Positions 8,519 through 17,740 are shown, numbered from the stretch's first letter. The stretch: DNA of 64,000 bases from Pontibacter pamirensis (GCF_010015475.1 NZ_SSNI01000015.1:62001-126000), one strand, 5' to 3'. The notes: a model not told the origin generated them from the sequence alone. Program-made: numbers and translations.

Positions 8519-9619
8519 TTAGTCTTGGCAGTTGGTCTCCAGTTCCAGCAGCGCCGCAGAGTAGCCTAACTGGTAAGCCTTATACAAGTGCGCACAAGCC
8601 GAGTCCGATTGCTGCTCTAGCTGCGTACGCCCCAGCAGGTAGTAAATGCGCCCGTTTCCTTTGTCCAGTGCCAGTGCCCACCGGTAATCCTGCTCTGATA
8701 AATCATAGTTCCCCAACTTATAGTGTCCAAAGCCGCGGTAGGTCAGTGCTGACACAACATCCGAACCGCTGCTGGTTTTCTCAAGGTAAACGGATAGGTC
8801 AGCAATGGCTGGCTCATACTTTGTCAGGTAAAAGAGCCTTACCTCCCCCCGCTCCAGATATGCTCTCCAGAATGTGTTATCCAGTTCAAGCGCCAGTGTA
8901 AAGTCCTGTTCTGCCTGCTCGTACTGTTTCAGTTGCTGATAGCTGCGCCCGCGCATATAGAATACCTGTGCTGAAGGCTGCTCCCGCAATGCGATAACCC
9001 TGTTCAAGTCCCGCAGTGCCGAGGAGTAATTGTCGAACACGTTCAGTTCTATCTTAGCCCTTGCCTCGTAAGCCGCTGCGTTTTCAGGCATAAACTGAAT
9101 GGCATCCGACAGCAGGCGGTGCGCACTGCTGTACTTCCCATCTTCTATATATGTCAGAGCTGTTTTGTACTTATCCTCGCCCGTAATATGATCCATGGCC
9201 ACTTTCAGCAGCAGGCTGAAGAACAGCAAGCCTGCCACAAAGGCAAAGGTAATGTACCAGTCCTTGCGTGAGAAGCTATTATCATCGCGCTTGATATTGC
9301 GGTAGTGGCGTTCAGACACCCCTGCGGGTGGCCGTGAATGGGCGTAGCGTGGGTCCTCATACCGCTGCCGGTACTGCACTACCGAGCGCTGCTGCTGCTG
9401 CCGCTGAAACTGCAGGCGCATATCGTATCGGGCGCGTTTGCCGGGGTTAGACAGTGTCTGATAAGCACTGTTCACCAGCTTAAACAGTTCTTCGGCACGC
9501 GCGTTCCCTGGGTTCCTGTCCGGGTGGTACTTGAGCGCGAGCCGCTTATAAGCCCCTTTCACTTCTTGCAGAGAAGCTCCCGGGCTTATACCTAAAACGT
9601 TATATAGATTGTATTCCAA
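8519..9619 (-). CDS. J-domain protein with membrane anchor and TPR repeats
   Basis: Residues 3-67 form a DnaJ (Hsp40) domain with the HPD triad at 32-34 that stimulates DnaK ATPase. After a Gln/Arg-rich linker, one membrane segment (about 121-143) anchors the protein. Residues 155-355 contain about six TPR-like repeats (for example [13 protein letters not shown] and [13 protein letters not shown]). There is no Gly/Phe region or zinc finger, so it is a class C J-protein that probably recruits DnaK to one client set rather than acting as general DnaJ. It is a single leftward gene, 366 residues. The client is unknown. Confidence 0.85.
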   Translation of the reverse strand: MEYNLYNVLGISPGASLQEVKGAYKRLALKYHPDRNPGNARAEELFKLVNSAYQTLSNPGKRARYDMRLQFQRQQQQRSVVQYRQRYEDPRYAHSRPPAGVSERHYRNIKRDDNSFSRKDWYITFAFVAGLLFFSLLLKVAMDHITGEDKYKTALTYIEDGKYSSAHRLLSDAIQFMPENAAAYEARAKIELNVFDNYSSALRDLNRVIALREQPSAQVFYMRGRSYQQLKQYEQAEQDFTLALELDNTFWRAYLERGEVRLFYLTKYEPAIADLSVYLEKTSSGSDVVSALTYRGFGHYKLGNYDLSEQDYRWALALDKGNGRIYYLLGRTQLEQQSDSACAHLYKAYQLGYSAALLELETNCQD

Positions 9620-9800
9620 GCAGGTGTTAAGCTAAGAAAGTCGCTGTTAAATTTACCTAAATCCGGACAAGATATCGCAAAATCCGTACTACACTTTTAA
9701 CTTCTTATATATTACGTATTTTAACTTAATTATACTTTACGTAAATTTTTGTCTATACCCTCGTATACAGGTAAAGCGTAAAAAAAAGCTAAAAGAAACT

Positions 9801-10181
9801 ATGGAAATACAAGACAATGGAACACGGGACAGAAATCCCAACCTCATGGAGAACCTGATGGGGTATATTGACACTCGGATTGACATCATAAAGCTTGAGA
9901 TACAGGAAAAGTTAAAAGCAGTCTTTGTGAGCACATTGCACTTTGCTTTGCTTGGGTTTATCGCTTTCATGTGCTTTATCTTCGTGAATATTTTTCTGGG
10001 CCTGTTGCTTAACTCCCTGCTAGATAGCACCTTTTGGGGTTTTGGCATTGTAGCACTTTTCTACATCATCATCCTGGTGGTGTTATTGGTAGGTCTAGAC
10101 AAGAAGGCTTTCCAGAGCGTAGCAGATAAATCCTTTGACAATACATTATATAAACCAGACAAAAGAGAACCACACGTATGA
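9801..10181 (+). CDS. Holin-like membrane protein (Phage_holin_3_6 family)
   Basis: The 126-residue protein has an amphipathic N-terminus (residues 12-40, NLMENLMGYIDTRIDIIKLE) and two long membrane segments (about 45-70 and 78-100). This is the pattern of the PF07332-type holin-like proteins found on many bacterial chromosomes outside prophages. No lysin or phage gene is near, so a lysis role is unlikely; a membrane-organising or stress role is a guess. It is the first gene of a tight three-gene run: its stop codon overlaps the next start (ATGA at 10178-10181). Confidence 0.7.
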   Translation: MEIQDNGTRDRNPNLMENLMGYIDTRIDIIKLEIQEKLKAVFVSTLHFALLGFIAFMCFIFVNIFLGLLLNSLLDSTFWGFGIVALFYIIILVVLLVGLDKKAFQSVADKSFDNTLYKPDKREPHV

Positions 10182-10888
10182 GCGAGTTAACTAATCCTTT
10201 ATTTAACAATGAGCGGGAGTTTTTAGAGCGACAGAAAGAAGAGTATAAAAACGCCCTGATAGGTGATGTTGATCAGATAAAATCCCAGGGACAGGAATAC
10301 GGCAAAAAAGCAGCCATGGCTGGCGGGGTTTTACTAGCAGGCTACCTGCTGAAACGCATGATTAGTGGCGGCGCAAGTAAAGTAAAGTCAATTAAGGCGG
10401 AGCGAAAGAAGAAGAAGAAAGAGAAAAAGAACGCTATTAAGAGCATGGTCGCCACAGAAAACCATGTTACGCACGTACCATCCTCTACGCCTGTAATAGA
10501 CGCTGATGTGAGGCAAAGGCATGTCAGGCTTGTGGCCGCCTCCACGCCTATTATAGATTACGATTCTCTGATGCATGAGCAGGAGGATGAGTATACTATC
10601 TCCTCGGAGCATATGCCCCACGCGGATCAAAGCCACAGCAGCAACAACGATACCCTCGATAAGACAAAAAAAAAGGTTAAATCAAAAGCTAAGGGTTTAA
10701 AGCGGTCTGGAGTAGGCAAAGTGCTTACACAGCAGGCAGTGGCATTCTTGCTCATATATGCAGGCAAAAAGCTGGAAGAATACTTACACAGTGTCTCTGA
10801 AAATAACGATATTGCAGCTAAGCCTGTAGTAGAGGTTACAGAAATAGAGACAACTGAGTATATTGTTCCGAAAGAGGATGCCATTTAA
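10178..10888 (+). CDS. Lysine-rich protein of unknown function, holin operon
   Basis: The 236-residue product starts in an ATGA overlap with the holin-like gene, so the two are probably translationally coupled. A short hydrophobic segment (about 46-62, AAMAGGVLLAGYLLKRM) is followed by a highly basic Lys/Glu stretch (about 70-88). A low-complexity middle follows, where the phrase STP(V/I)ID recurs, and the C-terminus has a second hydrophobic patch (about 182-200). It may interact with the holin-like membrane protein. I do not recognise a named family beyond a loose YtxH-like look. Confidence 0.6.
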   Translation: MSELTNPLFNNEREFLERQKEEYKNALIGDVDQIKSQGQEYGKKAAMAGGVLLAGYLLKRMISGGASKVKSIKAERKKKKKEKKNAIKSMVATENHVTHVPSSTPVIDADVRQRHVRLVAASTPIIDYDSLMHEQEDEYTISSEHMPHADQSHSSNNDTLDKTKKKVKSKAKGLKRSGVGKVLTQQAVAFLLIYAGKKLEEYLHSVSENNDIAAKPVVEVTEIETTEYIVPKEDAI

Positions 10889-11645
10889 AGACAACCATCA
10901 AAAAATACAATACCAAAAAACAGGCAGGAAGCATTTTGCAGTTTTGCTCGACCCCGACAACCTGACAGAGGCTTCCTGCCTGAACCTTATTGACGTAGGT
11001 GCGTCTCACCCTATTGATTTCTTTTTTGTTGGCGGCAGCCTGATTACGACGGATAACCAGGCAGGCATTATCCGGCTCCTGAAAAAGAATACGGCTACGC
11101 CTGTTATTCTTTTCCCGAGCAACAGCCAGCATATCGACAAACAGGCAGACGGTATTTTGCTGCTCTCCCTCATTTCTGGCCGTAACCCTGACTTCCTTAT
11201 AGGGCAGCATGTGCTTGCCGCCCCTACCCTTAGGGCCAGCGGGCTGCAGGTTTATCCTACAGGTTATATATTAGTGGATTCCGGCCGCCAGACCACCGCC
11301 TCTTACATGAGCGGCACTACACCTGTTCCTCACGATAAGCCAGCTATTGCCGCCTGCACTGCTATGGCCGGTGAACTGCTGGGCCTGCGTTACATCTATT
11401 TAGATGGCGGCAGCGGTGCCCTTACCCCTGTTGCCCCTGATATGATTGCGGCAGTGCGTGAGGCTGTAGACATTCCGGTTATAGTGGGTGGCGGCATTAA
11501 CACAACAGCCAAGGCAACAGCTGCGCTGGAGGCAGGTGCCGACGTGATTGTGATAGGGAACCACATAGAAAAAAACCCCGGCTTTCTGGCCGAGGTTTCT
11601 AATCTTGTCTCTTCGTACAACGTTACTTTAGATGTTCACCGCTGA
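10878..11645 (+). CDS. Geranylgeranyl/heptaprenylglyceryl phosphate synthase (PcrB family)
   Basis: This TIM-barrel prenyltransferase family joins a polyprenyl diphosphate to sn-glycerol-1-phosphate, the committed step of archaeal-type ether lipids; group II members occur in Bacteroidota. Visible motifs are FAVLLDPDN near residue 21, FFFVGGSL near 46, the YIYLDGGSG region near 173 and the phosphate-binding loop VGGGINT near 204. The start is the ATG at 10878; a TTG at 10863 is possible but worse. The gene overlaps the preceding stop by 11 bases, so it belongs to the holin-like operon. Its last 18 bases overlap the convergent AraC gene. The chain length of the prenyl substrate cannot be read from the sequence. 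Confidence 0.83.
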   Translation: MPFKDNHQKIQYQKTGRKHFAVLLDPDNLTEASCLNLIDVGASHPIDFFFVGGSLITTDNQAGIIRLLKKNTATPVILFPSNSQHIDKQADGILLLSLISGRNPDFLIGQHVLAAPTLRASGLQVYPTGYILVDSGRQTTASYMSGTTPVPHDKPAIAACTAMAGELLGLRYIYLDGGSGALTPVAPDMIAAVREAVDIPVIVGGGINTTAKATAALEAGADVIVIGNHIEKNPGFLAEVSNLVSSYNVTLDVHR

Positions 11646-12554
11646 TTCGCGGCGGCGCATCTTACCGGCAGGTATACCGAACATCATCTTAAAGCGACGG
11701 CAGAAATAAGCGGTGTCTTTGTAACCCACTTCCTTGCCAATCTCACGGATGCTCTTCTTGGTCGTGCGCAGTAAGAACACGGCACGCTCCATACGCTGGT
11801 ACTCAATGTAGTCTTGTGGGTTAATGCCTGTCAGCATTTTGAAATACTGCCCAACATAGTCTTCCGATACATTTGCAACGTTAGAAAGCACTTTATTTGA
11901 TAAGTCGCCACCAATGTTCTCCTTAATGTAGTTGAACAGGTCGATGAGGCGCGGGTCTTTGAAGTAAGTGCTGTTTGTAGCCAGTTGCTCCACGAACATT
12001 CTGTTACGCAGGATGTGGCGCACAATCTCCACCACTATTTGCTCAGTATACAGATTGATCAGGCGCTCTTTGCCAGGCAACTCCTGCATGCTCTCCTCCA
12101 CTACTTTGATGACCAGGTTGGCCAGCTTGCTGTTGTTAGAGATCAGGAATGCTGGCAGGTCCAGAGAAGCAAAGAAGTTAACAGAGTCGAATACCTTCGC
12201 CTCAAAGCTCACATAGCTGTGGCTCTCTTCCGCATCACCTATCAGATCAAGATCGTTATTGCTTTTAAAGAACTTCTCCCTGTTTGTGATCAGGTCATCG
12301 TTCGTGATGGACTTTCCTTCACCTGATGGGCCATAGGTAACTTTTGTGCTTCGGCCGCCCGGAATGAATAGAAGTTCCCCTTCTTCTACTAACTGCTCCT
12401 CGTTGCCAAAAAAGATGCTGCCCTTATGGAGCAGAATCAAATTGTTACCTACATCATAGTAATTGCGCACCGTAAACGGCTGCTGCAACACCAGATTCTT
12501 AGCTTTAATGAATCGCACCCCAAGCGACTCAATAATCTTATTGTAATCTTCCAT
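11628..12554 (-). CDS. AraC-family transcriptional regulator
   Basis: The 308-residue protein has an N-terminal ligand or oligomerisation region (about 1-160, with LLHKGSIFFGNEE and GELLFIPGG looking like a degenerate cupin). The C-terminal AraC double helix-turn-helix (about 205-305) includes LSNKVLSNVANVSEDYVGQYFK and the signature segment KKSIREIGKEVGYKDTAYF, followed by FCRRFKMMFG. It should bind DNA as an activator or repressor; targets are unknown. It is the gene after the acyl-CoA dehydrogenase on the same strand, 157 bases away, and its 3' end overlaps the convergent prenyltransferase gene. Confidence 0.88.
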   Translation of the reverse strand: MEDYNKIIESLGVRFIKAKNLVLQQPFTVRNYYDVGNNLILLHKGSIFFGNEEQLVEEGELLFIPGGRSTKVTYGPSGEGKSITNDDLITNREKFFKSNNDLDLIGDAEESHSYVSFEAKVFDSVNFFASLDLPAFLISNNSKLANLVIKVVEESMQELPGKERLINLYTEQIVVEIVRHILRNRMFVEQLATNSTYFKDPRLIDLFNYIKENIGGDLSNKVLSNVANVSEDYVGQYFKMLTGINPQDYIEYQRMERAVFLLRTTKKSIREIGKEVGYKDTAYFCRRFKMMFGIPAGKMRRRESAVNI

Positions 12555-12711
12555 GTATGTTTACCAACTAACTTTTATACTGTTGTCCCTTTAATTTGGC
12601 CTAAAGCTAAGATTATTCTTTATAAAATTCAAAAATAATTTAAAAATTAAATTTTAATTAGAAAAACTATATCTAAGGCTTAAGCAGCAGGAACACAGCT
12701 ATTTAAGACGA

Positions 12712-13854
12712 TTATTTCTTAAGTAATTCTCTCGAAATTACTATTTTTTGTATCTCTGAGGTACCCTCATAAATTTGTGTGATTTTAGCATCGCGCATTA
12801 AACGCTCCACATGGTACTCTTTCACGAAGCCATAACCACCATGCACCTGTACTGCCTCCACAGTAGTTTCCATGGCCACTTTTGAGGCAAACAGCTTCGC
12901 CATAGCACCGGATTTAGTATAGTCCTGATGGGTGTCTTTGTCGTAGGCTGCCTGCAGGCATAGCAGACGGGCAGCTTCAATATTAGTCGCCATATCGGCC
13001 AACTTGAACTGAATTGCCTGGTGTTTTGCTATCTCTACTCCAAACGCTTTGCGCTCCTGCGCATATTTAACAGCAAGTTCGTAGGCTCCGGATGCAATGC
13101 CGAGCGCCTGTGCGGCAATACCAATGCGGCCACCAGCCAATGTTGCCATTGCAAATTTAAATCCGAAGCCGTCTTCGCCAATGCGGTTTTCCTTTGGCAC
13201 CTTCACATCTGTAAACATTAACGAATGTGTGTCAGAACCCCGTATACCCAATTTGTTTTCTTTATTGCCAACCACAAAACCTTCCATGTCGCGCTCCACG
13301 ATCAAAGCGTTGATGCCACGGTGCTTCTTCTCTGGATTAGTTTGCGCCATCACAATGTACACAGAAGCAGTGCTGCCGTTTGTGATCCAGTTTTTGGTGC
13401 CATTTAGCAGGTAATAGTCTCCTTTGTCTTCGGCAATGGTACGCTGTGAGGTGGCATCAGAGCCGGCTTCTGGCTCCGACAGGCAGAAAGCACCTATTAC
13501 TTCACCTGTAGCTAGCTTTGTCAGATACTTTTGCTTTTGTTCTTCAGTGCCATACGTTTCGAGGCCCCAGCAAACAAGCGAATTGTTTACTGACATGACA
13601 ACAGAGGCAGAAGCATCTACTTTTGAAATCTCTTCCATGGCCAGTATATATGACACAGCATCCATACCGCCACCGCCGTATTTCGGGTCCACCATCATTC
13701 CTAAAAAACCAAGTTCACCCAATTTCTTAACCTGCTCTGCAGGAAACTTCTGTTCTTCATCGCGCTCGATTACACCAGGCAGAAGTTCCGTTTGGGCAAA
13801 ATCCCGGGCGGCAGCCTGTACTGCTAATTGTTCTTCCGTAAATTGAAAATCCAT
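12712..13854 (-). CDS. Acyl-CoA dehydrogenase (butyryl/short-chain type)
   Basis: This FAD flavoprotein introduces the trans-2,3 double bond into acyl-CoA in fatty-acid or branched-chain amino-acid oxidation and passes electrons to ETF. The 380 residues carry the usual domains: N-terminal helical (1-118), middle beta (about 120-230, FCLSEPEAGSDA near 122 and WITNG near 156) and C-terminal helical (230-380). The catalytic base Glu sits in QIYEGTSEIQ near residue 365, the position used by short- and medium-chain enzymes. Length and motifs are fully normal. Chain-length specificity is not certain. A promoter-like element lies at 13899-13929. Confidence 0.92.
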   Translation of the reverse strand: MDFQFTEEQLAVQAAARDFAQTELLPGVIERDEEQKFPAEQVKKLGELGFLGMMVDPKYGGGGMDAVSYILAMEEISKVDASASVVMSVNNSLVCWGLETYGTEEQKQKYLTKLATGEVIGAFCLSEPEAGSDATSQRTIAEDKGDYYLLNGTKNWITNGSTASVYIVMAQTNPEKKHRGINALIVERDMEGFVVGNKENKLGIRGSDTHSLMFTDVKVPKENRIGEDGFGFKFAMATLAGGRIGIAAQALGIASGAYELAVKYAQERKAFGVEIAKHQAIQFKLADMATNIEAARLLCLQAAYDKDTHQDYTKSGAMAKLFASKVAMETTVEAVQVHGGYGFVKEYHVERLMRDAKITQIYEGTSEIQKIVISRELLKK

Positions 13855-13898
13855 TCTTGATTTATCTATATAAATTTTCTACTAAACCTTATCTGGTA

Positions 13899-13929
13899 CA
13901 AAACTAAGAATTCGGTGGCATTTATTAAA
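13899..13929 (-). promoter_or_regulatory. Candidate promoter of the acyl-CoA dehydrogenase gene
   Basis: On the minus strand a TTTA (13926-13929) and TAGTTTTG (13899-13906) are 19 bases apart. This fits the Bacteroidota promoter with one mismatch in the -33 box, about 45 bases before the start codon. Confidence 0.45.
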
Positions 13930-14012
13930 CTCTAAATTCTACTTATTATTATGCAATACCCTGTGTCTGTTACTTATTTTAGCTACTCAGGTTCTGTTTT
14001 TTCCTAAAAACA

Positions 14013-14047
14013 AAGCGCTACCTATACATAAAGTATAAGTAGCGCTT
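14013..14047 (-). terminator. Terminator of the panC-to-protease run
   Basis: A 9-bp stem, one mismatch and 5 more pairs (14013-14027 with 14033-14047) with a 5-base loop are followed on the minus strand by a T-rich tract. It ends the leftward cluster. Confidence 0.75.
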
Positions 14048-14072
14048 CACAATCAGGCAGATTGAAAAATAT

Positions 14073-14753
14073 TTAGTCGCGACGACCCATCAGCAGCGAT
14101 ACGTAATATAGCAAAGTAGCCAAAGAGCCCAGCGCCGCTACCACGTAGGTAAGGGCAGCCCATTTCAGCGCGTCTTTTGCCATGCCATGTTCCTGCGTAG
14201 TCACTACTCCTCTCCTGTCAATCCAGGCAAGGGCGCGCTTACTGGCATCAAACTCAACCGGCAGCGTTATAAAGCTGAATATTGTTGTCAAGCCGAACAG
14301 CGCTACACCAATAGCCAAAGGCACGGGCGTTGTCTGCAACAGCAGGATACCGATTAGAATAATCCACTGCATGTAGCGGGAAGCGATGCTAAGCGCCGGC
14401 ACCATAGCCGATCGGAACTTCAGGAAGCCGTATGCCTTAGCATGCTGCACGGCGTGGCCGCATTCGTGGGCTGCTACTGCCGCCGCCGCCGCACTGCGAG
14501 CCTCAAACACATACTCACTCAGGTTTACCGTCTTGTCGGCTGGGTTGTAATGGTCCGTCAGGCGGCCCGCTACAGACATCACGCGCACATCCGTAATGCC
14601 ATTGTCGGCCAACATCATTTCTGCTATCTCACGGCCGCTCAAACCAGAGCTAAGGGGTGTCTGGGAATATTCCTTGAACTTACTCTTTAATCTATGACTC
14701 ACCCACATGCTAATGAGCATGAAAACAATACCAATAAAATATATACCTATCAT
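14073..14753 (-). CDS. Zinc metallopeptidase, YugP family
   Basis: The 226-residue integral membrane protein fits the neutral zinc metallopeptidase family PF04298 (YugP). There is an N-terminal membrane segment (1-19), then a soluble part with the zinc motif HECGH (about residues 96-100, AAHECGHAVQ). Two or three further hydrophobic helices follow (about 118-165 and 197-220). The Ala-rich stretch just before the zinc site is typical of this family. Substrate unknown; a role in membrane protein turnover is a guess. It starts 14 bases after the heptose-phosphate adenylyltransferase stop and is last in the run. Confidence 0.85.
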   Translation of the reverse strand: MIGIYFIGIVFMLISMWVSHRLKSKFKEYSQTPLSSGLSGREIAEMMLADNGITDVRVMSVAGRLTDHYNPADKTVNLSEYVFEARSAAAAAVAAHECGHAVQHAKAYGFLKFRSAMVPALSIASRYMQWIILIGILLLQTTPVPLAIGVALFGLTTIFSFITLPVEFDASKRALAWIDRRGVVTTQEHGMAKDALKWAALTYVVAALGSLATLLYYVSLLMGRRD

Positions 14754-14767
14754 GTTTCTATTTTAAC

Positions 14768-15259
14768 TTATAGTTGATTTAACTGCTTCTCTATTTTCTT
14801 TACAATATTGGTGGTAGAGTAGCCTTTTACCAAAGGCACTGTTTTCACCTCGCCACCCCGAGCCAACACTACCTCGTGGCCTACAATATTTTCTATGGTG
14901 TAATCATCCCCTTTTACTAATATGTCCGGCTGTACTGCCTCTATTAGCTCCTGAGGCGTGTTTTCATCAAACAGCACTACAGCATCTATAAACAAAAGGG
15001 ATGCCATAATTCTGGCGCGTGACATTTCGTCCTGCAAGGGCCGGTTAGGACCTTTTATACGGCTGATAGAGGCATCGGTATTTAAACCCAGCACCAGTTT
15101 ATCGCCAAGCTGGCTGGCTTTCTCAAGGTAGTCGACATGGCCGAGGTGGAGCAGGTCAAAACAGCCGTTCGTGAAAACAATTTTATGCCCCCGCTTGCGC
15201 CAGGCATTTACCTGGTCCTGCAACTGCGGAAGTGTGAAGATTTTATCGGTTGATTTCAT
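14768..15259 (-). CDS. rfaE2: D-glycero-beta-D-manno-heptose 1-phosphate adenylyltransferase
   Basis: The enzyme transfers AMP from ATP to heptose-1-phosphate, giving ADP-heptose for the LPS inner core. At 163 residues it is the stand-alone nucleotidyltransferase half of HldE. The cytidylyltransferase motif TNGCFDLLHLGHVDYL (about 30-45) and the C-terminal KGYSTTNIV (about 144-152) are clear. It overlaps the upstream flippase-like gene by 17 bases, which points to coupled translation. No kinase half (rfaE1) lies in this window. Confidence 0.92.
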   Translation of the reverse strand: MKSTDKIFTLPQLQDQVNAWRKRGHKIVFTNGCFDLLHLGHVDYLEKASQLGDKLVLGLNTDASISRIKGPNRPLQDEMSRARIMASLLFIDAVVLFDENTPQELIEAVQPDILVKGDDYTIENIVGHEVVLARGGEVKTVPLVKGYSTTNIVKKIEKQLNQL

Positions 15260-16292
15260 GGGTTTCTGCTCTTGGTTTTGAAGGGTGCAGGCGCGCGCTT
15301 CTTTGTTTACGCAACATGCTCCCCATAAAACTAAGCACTCCCATTAGAACAACCAAAAGTGTTTGCGATGTGTGCGCCAGCAAGGCATACGCCATACCCG
15401 CTTCTTTAGGCACCCCGTATAGCAGCAGCGTAGCCTGCACCAGCAAGTGATATACCCCGATGCCTCCCTGCACCGGCGCCGCCATACCCAGGCTTCCCAC
15501 CACCAATACCGACAAGCCAGCCCCCCATGATAGCCCGGAGGTAGCAGGCAAAGCGTAGAAAACCACTAAGCTCATGCCATAATACAACCCCCACACAAAC
15601 ACAGTATGCATCCAGAAGGCGGTTTGGTTTTCCAGCTTCGTTATACTGAAAACGCCCTTCAGCATGCCTTTTACAAAGTCAACTGCCTTCCGGAAGTATG
15701 TGTTTTTACGCAGGCGGCTCAGGTAACGCAGCCCAATAACCAGCAGCATGACCATCAAACCCAACAGCACCCAGAACAACCAATACAAGGAGCTCATGCT
15801 TTGCTCCATGTTGCTGTACTTATCCGAAACAAGACTTAGGAAAAATGTCTGAATGCGGCCGAACTCTATCAGAAAGGTTAACCCTATGGCCATCAGCAGC
15901 ATGACCATGTCGATGATGCGTTCCGCGATAACAGTACCGAAACCCGTGTTCACGGGCACTCCGTCTGTGCGCCTGAGCACACTGCAGCGCACCACCTCCC
16001 CCATTCGGGGCAGTACGAGGTTTGCCACGTAGCCAATCATCATGGCGCTGTAGGTGTTGCGCACCGAGGGATGATAACCGGTGGGCTTAATTTGCATCTG
16101 CCAGCGGATGGCGCGGCTCAGATAGGCCAGCACTCCCATTACCAGCGACACCAGCACCCAGCCATAGTCAGCATGGAGAAACTCAGCCCACATTTTCTCA
16201 AAGTCCAACTCCTTGAGTGCATACCACATCAAAAAGGCGGATACCCCTAGCAATAGTGCTGGCTTTAGAAATGAGAGCAGTTTCTTCTTCAT
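15243..16292 (-). CDS. Flippase-like membrane protein (LPG_synthase_TM, UPF0104)
   Basis: The 349-residue protein has about eight hydrophobic segments (for example near 10-28, 46-66, 125-150, 172-195, 240-262, 272-300 and 305-330) and no soluble domain. It fits the transmembrane half of lysyl-phosphatidylglycerol synthase (PF03706), which flips or handles lipid headgroups. The RxGE-like segment NLVLPRMGEVVRCSVL (about 91-106) is the family hallmark. The aminoacyl-transferase half of MprF is absent, so it is not a lysyl-PG synthase. It starts 9 bases after panD and overlaps the heptose gene, which suggests an envelope-lipid role. Confidence 0.82.
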   Translation of the reverse strand: MKKKLLSFLKPALLLGVSAFLMWYALKELDFEKMWAEFLHADYGWVLVSLVMGVLAYLSRAIRWQMQIKPTGYHPSVRNTYSAMMIGYVANLVLPRMGEVVRCSVLRRTDGVPVNTGFGTVIAERIIDMVMLLMAIGLTFLIEFGRIQTFFLSLVSDKYSNMEQSMSSLYWLFWVLLGLMVMLLVIGLRYLSRLRKNTYFRKAVDFVKGMLKGVFSITKLENQTAFWMHTVFVWGLYYGMSLVVFYALPATSGLSWGAGLSVLVVGSLGMAAPVQGGIGVYHLLVQATLLLYGVPKEAGMAYALLAHTSQTLLVVLMGVLSFMGSMLRKQRSARLHPSKPRAETHEINR

Positions 16293-16301
16293 GAAGGCAT
16301 A

Positions 16302-16649
16302 TTACACCAAGCGGTTATGCTGGTCGGGGAATACGAGCGTTGGAGTATGGCTCTTCGCATCTTCAAACTTTATGCTGCAGTAGGAGATAATGATAACAAT
16401 ATCGCCCACCTGCACTTTACGCGCCGCAGGGCCGTTCAGGCAGACAGTGCCGGTACTGCGCTCTCCCTTTATCACGTAAGTTTCGAAGCGCTCGCCGTTG
16501 TTAATGTTAACGATCTGTACTTTCTCATTCTCCACCACATTGGCCGCATCCATCAGGTCCTCATCAATGGTAATGCTTCCTACATAGTGCAGTTCGGCCT
16601 GAGTTACCTTGCAACGGTGAATTTTAGATTTTAAAACCTCAATATACAT
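16302..16649 (-). CDS. panD: Aspartate 1-decarboxylase
   Basis: PanD decarboxylates L-aspartate to beta-alanine, the amine half of pantothenate. It is a pyruvoyl enzyme made by self-cleavage between Gly24 and Ser25, both present in HYVGSIT, with Lys9 and Tyr58-region residues in place ([10 protein letters not shown]). The 115-residue length is normal. It lies 97 bases after panC in the same direction, so the two final steps of pantothenate synthesis are together. panB and panE are not in this window. Confidence 0.95.
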   Translation of the reverse strand: MYIEVLKSKIHRCKVTQAELHYVGSITIDEDLMDAANVVENEKVQIVNINNGERFETYVIKGERSTGTVCLNGPAARKVQVGDIVIIISYCSIKFEDAKSHTPTLVFPDQHNRLV

Positions 16650-16746
16650 GGTGTGTTTCTGTAATGAGCCGCAAAGTTAGATAATTGGCCTCAGATTAAC
16701 TATCAATGCCTTAAGTGCCACTTTGCCTCCTCCATGGCTAAACAAC

Positions 16747-17604
16747 CTATACTTCGTTTAAATTCACCAGAATGTTATCTATAAGGCGCACAGGTCCTAC
16801 AACAGCCGCAATACAGAGCGCCACTTCCTGAACTTTCCTCACGTCCTGCACAGGTTGCAGCGTGGAGGGATCGGCGATTTCGAAATACTCCAGTTCTACC
16901 CCATGCACACTTGTGAGATAAGCAGCTACCTCTGCTTTTGTCTTTGCCACAGGCTGCTTTCGAAGTTGCGCTTCGGCTAATTTAAGGGCTTTATAGAGGG
17001 TGGGAGCAACCTGACGCTGCTCCGTATTCAGGCGGGTGTTTCTGGATGACATGGCCAGACCGTCCTCCTCGCGCACGGTGGGGTAGCAGACTAGTTCCAG
17101 GTCAAAACTAAGTGTATGCACCAACTGCCGCACAATCGCCACCTGCTGCAGGTCTTTCTGGCCAAAGTAAGCACGGTGCGGCTGCACCAGGTGAAACAGC
17201 TTGCTTACAATGGTGGCAACCCCATTGAAATGCCCCGGCCGGCGCTCCCCCTCCATCACATCTTCGAGCGCCCCGAAACTAAACTGCAAAAGCGGCTGTT
17301 GTTGTGGATATATCTCTTCTGAACTTGGGGCGAAAAGAACATTGCAGCCAACTGTTTTCAGCAGTTCAGTGTCTTGGCCCAAGGTACGGGGGTATAGTTT
17401 ATAATCGTCCGGGTTATTGAATTGTGTGGGATTAATAAAAATACTACAGATCGTGACATCGTTCTCTTGAGCGGAGGCCTGAAGCAGTTGCAGGTGCCCT
17501 TCGTGCAGGGCGCCCATGGTAGGCACAAAGCCAATGCTTTTGCCGCTACAGCGTAATGCCTGCACCCGCTGCCGGATGGTACTAACCTGCTTTATAACTT
17601 CCAT
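16747..17604 (-). CDS. panC: Pantoate--beta-alanine ligase
   Basis: PanC joins pantoate and beta-alanine with ATP to make pantothenate. The 285-residue protein shows VPTMGALHEGHLQLL (about 27-41, HIGH-like HEGH), the FINPTQFN segment (about 57-64), YFGQKDLQQVAIV (about 145-157) and the KMSKS-like MSSRN (about 184-188). All key residues look intact. It is the first gene of the leftward run, with a consensus promoter at 17642-17672 shared back to back with the next gene. Confidence 0.95.
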   Translation of the reverse strand: MEVIKQVSTIRQRVQALRCSGKSIGFVPTMGALHEGHLQLLQASAQENDVTICSIFINPTQFNNPDDYKLYPRTLGQDTELLKTVGCNVLFAPSSEEIYPQQQPLLQFSFGALEDVMEGERRPGHFNGVATIVSKLFHLVQPHRAYFGQKDLQQVAIVRQLVHTLSFDLELVCYPTVREEDGLAMSSRNTRLNTEQRQVAPTLYKALKLAEAQLRKQPVAKTKAEVAAYLTSVHGVELEYFEIADPSTLQPVQDVRKVQEVALCIAAVVGPVRLIDNILVNLNEV

Positions 17605-17641
17605 GTCGGTCCTATTCGTTTTTGGGATTGGTAAAAGCCGG

Positions 17642-17672
17642 CAAAAGTAAGTTATAACGTTTAAAATTGAAA
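17642..17672 (-). promoter_or_regulatory. Promoter of panC
   Basis: On the minus strand TTTC (17669-17672) and TACTTTTG (17642-17649) are separated by 19 bases and sit about 38 bases before the panC start. The -33 box overlaps that of the divergent promoter. Confidence 0.55.
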
Positions 17673-17697
17673 ATTAGAATAAAAATTACTAATTTTG
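17666..17697 (+). promoter_or_regulatory. Promoter of the GT5-like gene
   Basis: ATTG (17666-17669) and TAATTTTG (17690-17697) are separated by 20 bases, about 44 bases before the start at 17741. This makes a compact divergent promoter pair with panC. Confidence 0.6.
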
Positions 17698-17740
17698 CAC
17701 GTCCCATTACTGTTGCTTTTTAAATTTTAACCACATATCC

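Noticed and set aside
9801..10181. Prophage lysis module
   Set aside because: Only a holin-like protein is present. There are no phage structural, integrase or endolysin genes next to it, and the GH25 lysozyme is 18 kb away.
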